Shown: positions 7,444-16,500, counted from the first letter of the stretch. The stretch is DNA of 28,743 bases from CAZNMF01 sp964573795 (GCA_964573795.1 CAZNMF010000201.1:1-28743); one strand, 5' to 3'. The notes: generated by a model not told the origin, from the letters alone. Numbers and translations are program-made.

Positions 7444-8786
7444 GCACCTGCGCCATCCGCAGCGGGCTCGTCGTCGAGCCGACAGGCGCTCGCCTCGCCG
7501 ACGTTCGGATCGACGGCGAGCAGATCGTCGAAGTCGGGGACGAGTCGTCTGGAGCCGATACCGACATCGACGCGCGCGGACTCGTCGTGATGCCGGGCAT
7601 CGTCGACGTGCACGTCCACTTCAATGAGCCCGGCCGGACGGCGTGGGAAGGCGGCGCGACGGGCAGCCATGCGCTGGCCGCGGGCGGCGGCACGACGTTC
7701 GTCGACATGCCGCTGAACTCGACGCCGTGCGTCGTCACGGCCGCCGAGGTCGATCGCAAACGCCTGGCGCTCGAGGCCGTCTCGATCGCAGACTTTGCCA
7801 TCTGGGGCGGGCTGGTGCCCGGGCACGTCGACGATCTGCCGGCGATGGCGCAGCGGGGCGTCATCGGTTTCAAAGCGTTCATGTGCGATTCGGGACTGCC
7901 CGAGTTTCCGTGCGCCGACGACGAGACGCTGCGTGCCGGGATGATTGCGGCCCGCGCGCTCGGGCTGCCGATCGCCGTACATGCCGAAAGCGAGGCGCTG
8001 ACGCGCGCGGCGGCGGCGCTCGCGGACGGCGAGGACGCGGCCGCGTTTCTGGCATCGCGTCCGCTGGCGGCGGAGCTCGAGGCGATCGCGCGGGCGTTGG
8101 CGCTGGCTGAAGAGACGGGCGTCGCGCTGCACATCGTGCACGTGAGCTCCGGGCAGGGCGTCGCGCTCGCGGCGGAGGCACGCCGTCGCGGCGTCGACGT
8201 GTCGATCGAGACCTGTCCGCACTATCTGACGTTCACCACGGACGATCTCGATCGTCTCGGCGTGATCGCGAAGTGCGCGCCGCCGTTTCGTGACGCGGCC
8301 GAGCGAGAGGCCCTGTGGAGGGCGCTGGCCGACGGCACCATTGACCTCGTCGCGTCGGATCATTCGCCCGCGCCGCCATCGCTGAAGCTGGCCGGACAAT
8401 TTCGTCGCTCGTGGGGCGGGATCGCAGGCGTGCAGTCGACGCTCGCGGTGTTGCTCGACGAGGGCTTCCACCGGCGCGGCGTGCCGCTCCATCGGATTGC
8501 CGCGCTCGTCGCCGCGACGCCGGCCGGACGGTTTAGAATCGGGCGCAAGGGTGCGATCGCGCCCGGCCGCGACGCCGACCTCGTGCTGGTCGACCTGGCG
8601 GAGACGCACATTCTGCGATCCGAGGATCTCCGCCAGCGGCATCCGTCGAGTCCCTATGTCGGTCAGACGTTTCGCGGAGTCGTGCGCCGCACGATTCGAC
8701 GGGGAGAGACTATTTTCGCGGACGGCGACGTGACGGTGACGCGCGGTGGCCGATTCTTGCGGCCGGACGGGAACGGAGCTTGCTGA
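7440..8786 (+). CDS. allB: Allantoinase
   Basis: A 448-residue cyclic amidohydrolase that opens the hydantoin ring of allantoin to give allantoate. Motifs in order: MPGIVDVHVHFNEPGRTAWEG with metal ligands His58 and His60, GGGTTFVDMPLNSTP (an allantoinase hallmark), GFKAFMCDSG with the carboxylated Lys145, HAES, HIVHVSSGQG, ETCPHYLTFT, and ASDHSPAP with the catalytic Asp. Length is close to E. coli AllB (453). The frame is open upstream, but the GTG at 7440 forms a GTGA overlap with the allC stop and gives the normal N-terminus, so it is chosen. The gene order places the next enzyme (allC) before this one, unlike reaction order. An imperfect palindrome follows right after the stop. Confidence 0.95.
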   Translation: MSTCAIRSGLVVEPTGARLADVRIDGEQIVEVGDESSGADTDIDARGLVVMPGIVDVHVHFNEPGRTAWEGGATGSHALAAGGGTTFVDMPLNSTPCVVTAAEVDRKRLALEAVSIADFAIWGGLVPGHVDDLPAMAQRGVIGFKAFMCDSGLPEFPCADDETLRAGMIAARALGLPIAVHAESEALTRAAAALADGEDAAAFLASRPLAAELEAIARALALAEETGVALHIVHVSSGQGVALAAEARRRGVDVSIETCPHYLTFTTDDLDRLGVIAKCAPPFRDAAEREALWRALADGTIDLVASDHSPAPPSLKLAGQFRRSWGGIAGVQSTLAVLLDEGFHRRGVPLHRIAALVAATPAGRFRIGRKGAIAPGRDADLVLVDLAETHILRSEDLRQRHPSSPYVGQTFRGVVRRTIRRGETIFADGDVTVTRGGRFLRPDGNGAC

Positions 8787-8787
8787 A

Positions 8788-8852
8788 TTTCGACGTTCGA
8801 CTTCGCTCACGTCGCCCCGAGCCGGTCGAGGGGCGAACTTCGAACTTCGAAA
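8788..8852. repeat. TTCGA-rich imperfect inverted repeat between allB and the DUF3830 gene
   Basis: The left arm (8788-8805 plus TCGCCCC at 8812-8818) pairs with the right arm GGGGCGA (8830-8836) and the TTCGA-rich 8837-8852. The core 7-bp stem is perfect and the outer part has a few mismatches and a six-base bulge. It contains TTCGACGTTCGA, which recurs at 22739-22750. It fills most of the only sizeable gap in the purine operon. It could be an intra-operon attenuator or mRNA-stabilising hairpin; no T-run follows. Confidence 0.7.
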
Positions 8853-8865
8853 GTGGGAGCCTTCA

Positions 8866-9279
8866 GTGTCTGACGTGATCATCACTGCGGGCGGATTGCG
8901 CTTCGCGGCGCGATTCGAAGAGACGACGGCGCCGCTGACGTGCGCGGCCCTGCGGCGATTGCTCCCGTTCGTGTCGCAGATCGTCCACGTGCGATGGAGC
9001 GGCGAGGCCGTGTGGGTGCCGATGGGCGACCTGGATCTCGGCCTGACGTGCGAGCAGCCGACGTCGTATCCAAGCCCCGGACAAATCCTGCTCTATCCCG
9101 GCGGCGTGAGTGAGACGGAGATCCTCATTCCTTACGGCGCGACGCACTTCGCGAGCAAGGCCGGCACGCTGGCCGGCAATCACGTGCTGACGATCACCGA
9201 GGGGCTCGAGCAGCTGCGGCCGCTCGGCGAGCGGACATTGTGGCAAGGCGCGCAGCCGCTGCGCATCGAGCTGGCCTGA
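8866..9279 (+). CDS. DUF3830 family protein (cyclophilin-like fold), purine operon member
   Basis: A 137-residue protein that I recognise as DUF3830 by the pattern VRWSGEAVWVPMGDLDLG, ILLYPGGVSETEILIPYG and FASKAGTLAGNHVLTI. This family has a cyclophilin-like beta-barrel related to small single-domain proteins of unknown function. No catalytic role is established that I know of. The start is the GTG at 8866, with a GTGGGAG purine run about 8 bp upstream. It lies between allantoinase and the purine deaminase, all on one strand, so involvement in allantoin or ureidoglycine metabolism, or in binding a cyclic ureide, is a reasonable inference. Conserved Trp/Glu/Asp residues (WSGEAVW, DLDLG, SETE) cluster as in a ligand pocket. 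There is no signal peptide, so it is cytoplasmic. Confidence 0.8.
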   Translation: MSDVIITAGGLRFAARFEETTAPLTCAALRRLLPFVSQIVHVRWSGEAVWVPMGDLDLGLTCEQPTSYPSPGQILLYPGGVSETEILIPYGATHFASKAGTLAGNHVLTITEGLEQLRPLGERTLWQGAQPLRIELA

Positions 9280-9305
9280 TCGTCATTTTCATCGTGGGAG
9301 GACTG

Positions 9306-10382
9306 GTGGACATCGACACCCAGCTCGAAGCCGCGCTCGACGGCCTGCCTCGCGAGCGTCTGCCCGCACTGCTTCGCGCGATGCCGAAGGCGGAGCTGCA
9401 CATCCACATCGAAGGCTCGCTCGAGCCGGAGCTGATCTTTGCGCTCGCGGCGCGGCACGGTCTGCCGATACCCGCGCCGACAGTCGACGCGCTGCGCGCC
9501 AGATACGCGTTCACCGATCTCCAGAGCTTCCTCGACATCTACTACGCGGGCGCGAGCGTCCTCCTCACCGAAGACGACTTCTGCGATCTCGCGTCCGCGT
9601 ACTTCGCGCGCGCGGCTGCCGATCGCGTCGTGCGCGCCGAAGTCTTCTTCGATCCGCAGACGCACACGACGCGCGGCGTGCCGTTCGACGTCGTGATGCG
9701 CGGCCTCGAGCGGGCCGCGGCCGACGCCGAGCGCCGGCACGGCATGAGCGTGGCCTACATCATGTGCTTCCTGCGGCATCTGAGCGAGCAGGACGCGTTC
9801 GACGTGCTCGACGAGGCCGAGCCGCACCTGGCGAGCTGGCCGCGGATGATCGGATTCGGCCTCGACAGCAGCGAGCGCGGCCATCCGCCGGAGCAGTTCG
9901 CGCGCGTGTTCGCGCGCGGCCGCGCGCTCGGCCGGCACGTCGTTGCGCACGCGGGCGAAGAAGGACCGCCGGCGTACATCCACGCGGCGCTCGACGTGCT
10001 TCGCGTCGAACGCGTCGACCATGGCGTGCGCTGCCTCGAGGACCCGGCGCTCGTCGAGCGGCTGGTACGGGAGCGCATCCCGCTGACCGTCTGTCCGCTG
10101 TCGAACTATCGACTGCGCGTCTTCGATCGGCTGTCCGATCACAACCTCGACGCGCTGCTGCGGGCCGGCCTGTGCGCGACCGTGCACTCGGACGACCCGG
10201 CCTATTTCGGCGGCTACATCACCGAGAACTTCGTGCAGACCTTCGCCGCCAAGCCCACGCTGACGGCGCGCGACGCGTTTCGCCTCGCGCGGAACGCCTT
10301 CGCCGCCAGCTTCGCCAGCCCGGCGCAGAAAGACGCCTGGATCGCGGCCGTGCGCGCGGCGGTCGCGGAAGCGGCGGAATGA
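9306..10382 (+). CDS. Adenosine deaminase superfamily protein, probably adenine deaminase
   Basis: A 358-residue metal-dependent purine deaminase. Zinc-site motifs: KAELHIHIEGSLEPEL (His32 and His34), VAHAGEEGPP (His215 and catalytic Glu218), VDHGVR, and TVHSDDPAYFGGY (Asp296 and Asp297). The segments SFLDIYYAGASVLLTEDDF, EVFFDPQTHTTRGV, CFLRHLSEQDA and PAYFGGY are those of the adenine-deaminase (fungal AAH1-like) branch rather than classical adenosine deaminase. I therefore infer adenine to hypoxanthine, which would feed xanthine dehydrogenase at the start of this operon. Adenosine as substrate remains possible. The start is the GTG at 9306, preceded by GGGAGGA; the open frame upstream lacks family similarity. 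It is the last enzyme gene of the purine run. Confidence 0.9.
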   Translation: MDIDTQLEAALDGLPRERLPALLRAMPKAELHIHIEGSLEPELIFALAARHGLPIPAPTVDALRARYAFTDLQSFLDIYYAGASVLLTEDDFCDLASAYFARAAADRVVRAEVFFDPQTHTTRGVPFDVVMRGLERAAADAERRHGMSVAYIMCFLRHLSEQDAFDVLDEAEPHLASWPRMIGFGLDSSERGHPPEQFARVFARGRALGRHVVAHAGEEGPPAYIHAALDVLRVERVDHGVRCLEDPALVERLVRERIPLTVCPLSNYRLRVFDRLSDHNLDALLRAGLCATVHSDDPAYFGGYITENFVQTFAAKPTLTARDAFRLARNAFAASFASPAQKDAWIAAVRAAVAEAAE

Positions 10383-10428
10383 AGGCGATGTAACATCCGT
10401 GTGACGAATCGGTCCTCGTCACCGGCCC

Positions 10429-11079
10429 ATGCTCATCGTCCTTGCCAATCTGGCCTACGTCCTGACGCTCGTCGCATTCGTGACCCGCGACGTCCTGCAC
10501 CTGCGCTCGCTGCTCGTGGCCGCGCAGATCATCGTCGTCACCTACACCTGGTACAACGGCGTCCACCTGATCTCGGCGTGGAACGCGTTGTTCGTCGTGA
10601 TCAACTCGTACATGGTCGTGCAGATTCTGCGGGAGCGGCGGGCGGTCGAGCTGCCGGACGACCTGCGGCCGCTGCACGAGCGCCACTTCGCCGCGCTGTC
10701 GCCGCAGGAGTTCCTGCGGTTGTGGCGGCAGGGCCGGCGGGAGACGCTGCGAGCCGGCGACCGGCTCGCGCGCGCGGGCCAGCGGCCGGACTCGCTGTAC
10801 TTCATCCTCAGCGGTCAGGTGCGCGTCAGCCGGAATCACGCGAACGTGTTCGAGCTGCCGGCGGGATACTTCGTCGCCGAGATGAGCCTGCTGACCGGAG
10901 AGATGGCCAACGCCGACGTCGACGCGGTCGGCGACGTCGAGGTCATGCGCTGGCCGACGCTGGACCTGCGCGACGTGCGGCAGCGCAATCCGTCGCTCTG
11001 GACGAAGATTCAGTCGGTCATCGGCCACGATCTCGTCGAGAAGATCCAGCGCACGGAGCGGCATGAAGCCGCGTCGTGA
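10429..11079 (+). CDS. Popeye-like membrane protein with cyclic-nucleotide-binding fold
   Basis: A 216-residue protein. The first about 75 residues hold three hydrophobic helices (roughly 2-18, 26-45 and 48-65, with an ISAWNALFVVINSYMVVQIL-like third segment). The rest is a cNMP-binding-type beta-roll with LRAGDRLARAGQRPDSLYFILSGQVRVS, LPAGYFVAEMSLLTG and VEVMRWPTLDL. This layout, with a short linker carrying ALSPQEF, is that of bacterial Popeye-domain proteins. The phosphate-binding cassette is not the classical GE...RAA pattern, so cAMP binding is unproven. It starts 46 bp after the purine deaminase stop and could be a distal operon member or independently transcribed. Function is unknown; a membrane sensor is an inference. 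It is convergent with pbpC, only 15 bp away. Confidence 0.75.
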   Translation: MLIVLANLAYVLTLVAFVTRDVLHLRSLLVAAQIIVVTYTWYNGVHLISAWNALFVVINSYMVVQILRERRAVELPDDLRPLHERHFAALSPQEFLRLWRQGRRETLRAGDRLARAGQRPDSLYFILSGQVRVSRNHANVFELPAGYFVAEMSLLTGEMANADVDAVGDVEVMRWPTLDLRDVRQRNPSLWTKIQSVIGHDLVEKIQRTERHEAAS

Positions 11080-11080
11080 G

Positions 11081-11099
11081 GCTGACGACCGCGGTCAGC
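11081..11099. terminator. Possible bidirectional hairpin between convergent genes
   Basis: GCTGAC and GTCAGC arms (6 bp, perfect) with a 7-base GC-rich loop sit between the Popeye-like gene stop and the pbpC stop, overlapping the latter. There is no T-run, so a terminator role is only suggested by position between convergent genes. Confidence 0.3.
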
Positions 11100-13551
11100 G
11101 CACGTCCACGTACGTGCGGGCCGATCGGCCGGCCGTGTCTCGAACGACGATGACGTGACGTCCGCGCGCGAGGGGCCAGTGCAAGCGGCCGTCGCGCGCA
11201 TCGCGGCCGACGAGCACGTCGTCGACGAACCAGTCGAGTGGCCCGGGCGCGCCGCCGCGCGCCGACAGCGCGAGCGTCTGGAACTCCGGCCGCAGCGTGG
11301 GATCGAGCAGGAACAGCGCGCCGCCGAGCGGGCGCGTGATCGTGAGGGCCTCGTCTCGCGTGGCGGAGGCCAGCGTGACGCGCGCCGCGCTGGCGGGCCG
11401 CGCGTCGATGGCCGCCGCAACCGGCGCGCGCGCGAGCAGGCCCTGATCGCGCGCCCACTCGCGATACACGTCGGGAAACACGGTGACCAGGCCTTCGTCG
11501 CTGGCGTGATGCCACGTGCAGGACGGGCCCGTGGCGTCGCCCGACAGCCACTCGGTCGCGCGCGTGGGACACGCGTCGGTGGCGCGCATGCCCGACATCG
11601 CGCAGATCTCGACGCGGTGCAGATCGGCGGGCGGCCCGACGATCGGCTGGACGTCGCCGATCGGCAGCGATCCGCGCGCGCGCTCGACGGCCGCCAGCAT
11701 CACGGCGTGGAAGATCGGTCCCGCGCCGGTCACGCCCGACGAGCCGCGCAGCGGACGCCGATCGAAGTTGCCCACCCAGACGCCGACGGTGACGTCGCGC
11801 GTGTACCCGATCGTCCAGTTGTCGAAGTACGACTGCGACGTCCCCGTCTTCGCGGCAACGGGGAAGGGGAACTCGAGGCTGCCGCCTCGGCCGAAGACGT
11901 ACGATCGCGCGTCGGCATCGCTGAGGACGTCGGTGATCCAGAACGCCGTGCGATCCGAGATCACGCGCTCGACTGCGCCTGGCGCGTCGACCGGCCGTCC
12001 GTTCACACGCCGGATCAGGCGTGGCGCGATCGTCTCGCCGCCGCGCGCGAGCATCGCGTACGCGGCGACGAGCTCGTCCAGCCGCACTTCCGCGTTGCCG
12101 AGCGTGAGCCCGACGCCGTAGTGATCCGCGTTGCGATCGAGCGTCGACAGTCCGGCCCGCCGGAGCAGCCGCGCGATCGTCGACACGCCGATCTTCGAGG
12201 CCAGCGCGACGGCCGGCACGTTCTCCGAACCCGCCAGCGCGGCGCGCGCCAGCAGCGGGCCGCGGAAGCGGCCGTCATAGTTGCGCGGGCTGTAGAGGAT
12301 GCCGGCCTTCGCCGTCTCGAACTGCGACGGGACGTCCGGCAGCGCCAGCGCGGGCGTGACGCCGCGCTCGAACGCGGCGGCGTAGGTGAACGGTTTCAGC
12401 GCCGAGCCGGGCTGCCGCGGCGCGACCACGCCGTCGATCGTGCCGCCGTGCGCGGCATCGAAGTAGTCGCCGGAGCCTTCCCAGGCGAGCCATTCGCCGG
12501 TGTGGTTGTCGAGCACGGCGACGGCGACGTTCGCCGCCTGATGCTGCACGAGATCGTCACGCTGCGCATCGATGATGCCTTCGACCGTCCGCTGCAGACC
12601 GGCGTCGAGCGTCGTCTCGACGATCGATGGATGGAGCGGCCGCGCCTCCTCCAGCGCGCGCGCGACGAAGTGCGGCGCGAGCCACGCCGCGCGCTCGCGC
12701 GTGAGCGTCAGGTGCTCGGCCGTCGCCGTGGCATAGTCCTGCGGCGCCAGCCAGCCGCGTGTCCGCATCACTGCGAGAATGCGCTGCTGCCGCGCCCGCG
12801 CGCCGTCCGGCGAACGCCACGGGTTGAAGCGGCTCGGCTTCTGTGGCAACGCCGCCAGAAACGCGGCTTCCGCCGGCGTCAGCGTGCGCGCGTCGCGTCC
12901 GAAGTACGCGCGCGACGCGCGGCCCGCGCCCTGCACCTGATTGCCGTACGGCGCGAGGTTCAGATAGAGGGCGAGGATGGCGTCCTTCGAGAGCCGATGC
13001 TCGAGCCGCAGGGCGACGACGGCCTCGCGGACCTTCGCGCGCCAGCCGTGTGCCGCGACGCCCCCATGGCGTCGCGCCAACAGCAGCTTCGCGACCTGCT
13101 GCGTGATCGTCGATCCGCCTTCGACGATGGTCCGCGCGCGAAGATCGCGGATCGCCGCGCGAGCCATCGCAATCGGATCGACACCAGGATGCCAGCGGAA
13201 ACGGACGTCCTCGGCGGCCAGCGTTGCGTGCGCGAGCACGGGCGGGACCACGGCCGCGTCGATGGCTTCGGTCCGCACGCCGCTTGTGGATCGCGCCTCG
13301 TACAGCCGCTCGCCGTGGCGATCGACGACGACCGTCGACGGCTGCGTCTCCGCGTCGAGCAGTCCCGGAGGGAGCGGGCCGCAGCGGAGCCAGAGGAGGC
13401 CGGTGAGAAGAAGTAGCCCGCCGCCGAGCAGTTGTTTTCGGATCGGCGGCCTGGCCTTTCGGAGGGCCGAACCTTCAGGTTCGGCCTCCGCGGGCGGACC
13501 TGAAGGTCCGCCCCTCCGAAAAAGCGCCTCGAGACGAGCCTTGAGCCTCAT
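11095..13551 (-). CDS. pbpC: Penicillin-binding protein 1C (bifunctional peptidoglycan synthase)
   Basis: An 818-residue class A penicillin-binding protein, anchored in the inner membrane by one helix (about residues 42-60, LLGGGLLLLTGLLWLRCG). The GT51 transglycosylase domain has AEDVRFRWHPGVD (catalytic Glu about 114) and GGSTITQQVAKLL (about 145). The transpeptidase domain has PGSALKPF (Ser383, Lys386), SEN (Ser442), and KTGTSQSYFDNW (Lys568). A C-terminal region (about 690 on) matches the PBP1C-specific beta-sandwich. Length exceeds E. coli PbpC (770). The start ATG at 13551 overlaps the stop of the alpha-2-macroglobulin gene as ATGA, the arrangement known for this pair. Residues about 11-32 (containing GGPSGPPAEAEPEGSALRK) are encoded by a dispersed palindromic repeat, in the cytoplasmic tail before the membrane helix. 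Confidence 0.95.
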   Translation of the reverse strand: MRLKARLEALFRRGGPSGPPAEAEPEGSALRKARPPIRKQLLGGGLLLLTGLLWLRCGPLPPGLLDAETQPSTVVVDRHGERLYEARSTSGVRTEAIDAAVVPPVLAHATLAAEDVRFRWHPGVDPIAMARAAIRDLRARTIVEGGSTITQQVAKLLLARRHGGVAAHGWRAKVREAVVALRLEHRLSKDAILALYLNLAPYGNQVQGAGRASRAYFGRDARTLTPAEAAFLAALPQKPSRFNPWRSPDGARARQQRILAVMRTRGWLAPQDYATATAEHLTLTRERAAWLAPHFVARALEEARPLHPSIVETTLDAGLQRTVEGIIDAQRDDLVQHQAANVAVAVLDNHTGEWLAWEGSGDYFDAAHGGTIDGVVAPRQPGSALKPFTYAAAFERGVTPALALPDVPSQFETAKAGILYSPRNYDGRFRGPLLARAALAGSENVPAVALASKIGVSTIARLLRRAGLSTLDRNADHYGVGLTLGNAEVRLDELVAAYAMLARGGETIAPRLIRRVNGRPVDAPGAVERVISDRTAFWITDVLSDADARSYVFGRGGSLEFPFPVAAKTGTSQSYFDNWTIGYTRDVTVGVWVGNFDRRPLRGSSGVTGAGPIFHAVMLAAVERARGSLPIGDVQPIVGPPADLHRVEICAMSGMRATDACPTRATEWLSGDATGPSCTWHHASDEGLVTVFPDVYREWARDQGLLARAPVAAAIDARPASAARVTLASATRDEALTITRPLGGALFLLDPTLRPEFQTLALSARGGAPGPLDWFVDDVLVGRDARDGRLHWPLARGRHVIVVRDTAGRSARTYVDVR
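13457..13521. repeat. 65-bp double-hairpin palindromic repeat, copy A, inside pbpC
   Basis: Outer 10-bp perfect arms TTTCGGAGGG (13457-13466) and CCCTCCGAAA (13512-13521) enclose two perfect 10-bp hairpins: GGCCGAACCT/AGGTTCGGCC with a TC loop (13465-13486) and GGGCGGACCT/AGGTCCGCCC with a GA loop (13492-13513). The same element recurs at 20721-20834 and 22826-22890. Here it lies in frame in the 5' end of pbpC. Confidence 0.93.
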
Positions 13552-16500
13552 CGGATCTCGATCGACGTCGCGTCCGTCCGGCCATGGACTTCGGGCGCGT
13601 ACATCTGTTCGGCCGTCGTGCCAGCCGCGCGGAACGTGCCGTTCGTCGTCGCGCGCACGAGATACGAGAACGTGTGACGCCCGGCGCTGAGCCGTGTGGC
13701 GAAGAGCTCGACGCGGTCGTCGTACTTGTCGACGTGATCGAAGCCGTCGCGCTCGAACCACCAGCGTGTGCCGCTGCCGGGACCCGTCGACACGGACGCG
13801 TCGCGCGCGAGATCGGCGGCCGTCGTGCGAAAGAAGCCGTCGACGGCTTCGACGCCGCCCGGCAGCGGATCCGCGATGGCGACGTACCGCCGCTCCTGCG
13901 GCAGCGTGATCGTCAGCGTCACGCGAATCAGATCGCCCGCATTGAACGTCGTCGCGGCCGGGCTGTCGCCGTTCTCGACGAAGCGTTCGTAACGGCGCTC
14001 GATGTGGAAGCCCTCATCGGCCTGCGCGAGCGGTTCGGTCGGCGAGTACTGCAGCCTGGCGGTGTAGAACAGCCGCCCGGTCCCGGTGCGCGACAGCGCG
14101 AGCTCGCGCTCGGCGCCGGCCGGCACGCGACGCAGCAGATCCGGCATCGCCAGCCGCACATCCTGCGTGGTCGTCGACCGGCCGCGGAAGGTCGCGGTGC
14201 CGACCGTGCGCGAGCCGATCGCCACCGTCGCGGTCATGTTCGGCTCGTCGCGCTCGAACGCGCGATAGTAGGCGACAAGCGACTCGAGCGCTGACGCGTT
14301 CTCCTGTGTATTGCCCCAGCGGCCGTTCGTGCGCGCCGCGAGCAGCCAGCGGACGAGGCCGGGGACGAGCGCGGGATCGTCGCCGCGCCGCACGAGGCCG
14401 TCGAGCACGAGCGCCGTCGATCGCGCGTTCGTGCTCCAGATCCAGACGAGCGTGTCCGGATCGATCTCCTCGACGTGCGCCTGGTCGCCTTCGACCCGCA
14501 GCGCGTTCGTCAGCCGGCGCACGATGTCGTCGTAGCGCGCGTTGCGTTGATTCGACGCGGCCATCGCGTCGGCGAGATACGACAGCGCGAAGACCGGCAG
14601 GCGATCGGCCATGCCGGCGAGGCGCGTGATGTTCGAGTCCTGGTTGCGTCCGTACTCGGCGAGCACCTTGACGGAGAAGGCCTGACCCGCGCTCCAGAGC
14701 GGCAGCCACCGCACCTGCTGCGGCGGCGTCGTCTGCTTCAGCTCGGCCTCGAGATAGTCGAGCGCGCGATCGACGACGCCGCGATCGCTCGTCAGCCCGA
14801 GGCCATCGGCGGTCTTCATCACGTGCAGCACGTAGCTCGTCAGGTAGACGCTCGTGCTGACGCAGCTTCCGGCCCAATACGCGAACCCGCCGTCGGGGCA
14901 TTGATAGCGCGGCAGATCGGCCAGCAGCGACGTCGCGCGCGCACGATAGTCGGCGGGCGCGATGCGGCCCATGGCGAACGTGCCGCCGAGATCGGACGCG
15001 AGCGCGAGCGCCAGCGCGGCCGAGGCTTTCTGCTCCGCGCAGCCGAATGGATAGTCGACGAGATAGCGTGCGCCTTCGCCGAGGCCGACGAGCGCCGTCG
15101 ACGAGAGTTGGACGTTCAACCCGCCGAGGCTCGGCACGATCCCGGCCGGCAGCGCCAGTCGCTCCGTCGCGCGATCGATCGTGTCGCCGAATGCGGCACG
15201 CGTTTCGATGGGCGCCGGCGCGGTCACCGGCAACGTCGTCTCGAAGGCGTCCGTTTCATCGCCGAGCTTGACGGTCACGCGCACGCGCGCGGTGCCGATC
15301 CCGCGCGCCGTCGCGTCGAATCGCACGGGCTCGGTGCCGTTCGCAGCGAGCGCGATGGTCTGCGACGAGCGGCCCTGGAACTGGAGGACCGACGGATCGA
15401 GGCTGCGAATGGTCACCGACGCGTTGCCGCCCGTGGGCAGCGTGTTCGTGACGACGGCGCCGAACGACGCGCGATCGTTCAGCGTGAGGAAGCGCGGAAA
15501 AGCCGGCAGCAGCGCGAGCGGCTTGCTGACCGTGATCTCCGAATCGGCGAGGCCGAAGCGCGACGACGAGTCCGCGGCCACCGCCATGATGCGATACGTC
15601 GTCAGCGATTCCGGCAGCGTGACGTCACGCGTCGCCGCGCCGGACGCGTCGGTCTCGACCGAGCCGAGCCAGAATGCGAGCGGCCGGAAGTCCTGCCGCG
15701 CGTCGGTCACGCCGCTCTCCGCGCCGCCACCGCCGCCCGGGCTTTCGCCCTTCGGCGTCAGCACGCGGCGGCTGACGATGCGCTGGCGGCTGTCCTCGTT
15801 CATGACCTGCAACGACTTGTGTTGATAGACGGAGCCGAGGACGTCCGGCGCGTGGTAGCCGGTGAGCGACAGCACGCCGTAGTCGACTGCCCAGAGCGTG
15901 ACTTCGCTCGACGCCGGACGACTCGCGGCGTCCGTCACGGCAACGGACACGTGCGCGGTGTTCGCGGGGCGATAGCTCTTGCGATCGGCATTAACGGCGA
16001 CGGCGAGCCGTTTCGTCGCGTCCTCGACGGCCAACTCCGCATAGCCGAGCCGGAACGCGGGCTTGCCGGGATCGTCGCCGTCGGCGCCAACGTCGTTCGA
16101 CGTGCGGCCGCGAATCAGCAGCACGGACACGAAGACGTTGGGGATGTCGTCCTCGGTGATCGGCACCTCGACGGTCTGCTGCGTCGACGTGAGCGCGAAC
16201 CGTTGATGGCGGCGGATGCCTTCGCGCTCGACGGTGAGGAGCGCGGTCGCGGATTCCCACGGCGACTGGATCATCACGCGCGCGGTCTCGCCCGGCTTCC
16301 ACGTCTTCTTCTCCGGCTCGAGTGTGATGCGGTTGTGGTCGTACCGCTGCCACGCCGTGTAGCCCTTGCCGAGCGCATAGAACGACGTCTCCGTCTTCGT
16401 GGCGTGGCCGGCCTCGTCGCGTGCCGTGGCGGTGAGCACGTACGAGCCGCCGTCGGGCACCGGAATCCGCACCGTCACCGGCGCCGCGGCCGATGTCACC

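Noticed and set aside
8866..9279. Calling the DUF3830 gene ureidoglycine aminohydrolase outright
   Set aside because: That enzyme is a larger bicupin; no cupin motifs are present, so only the context supports such a role.
11155..13416. A long + strand open frame opposite pbpC
   Set aside because: Arg/Ala-rich shadow with no motifs, while pbpC has all catalytic motifs.
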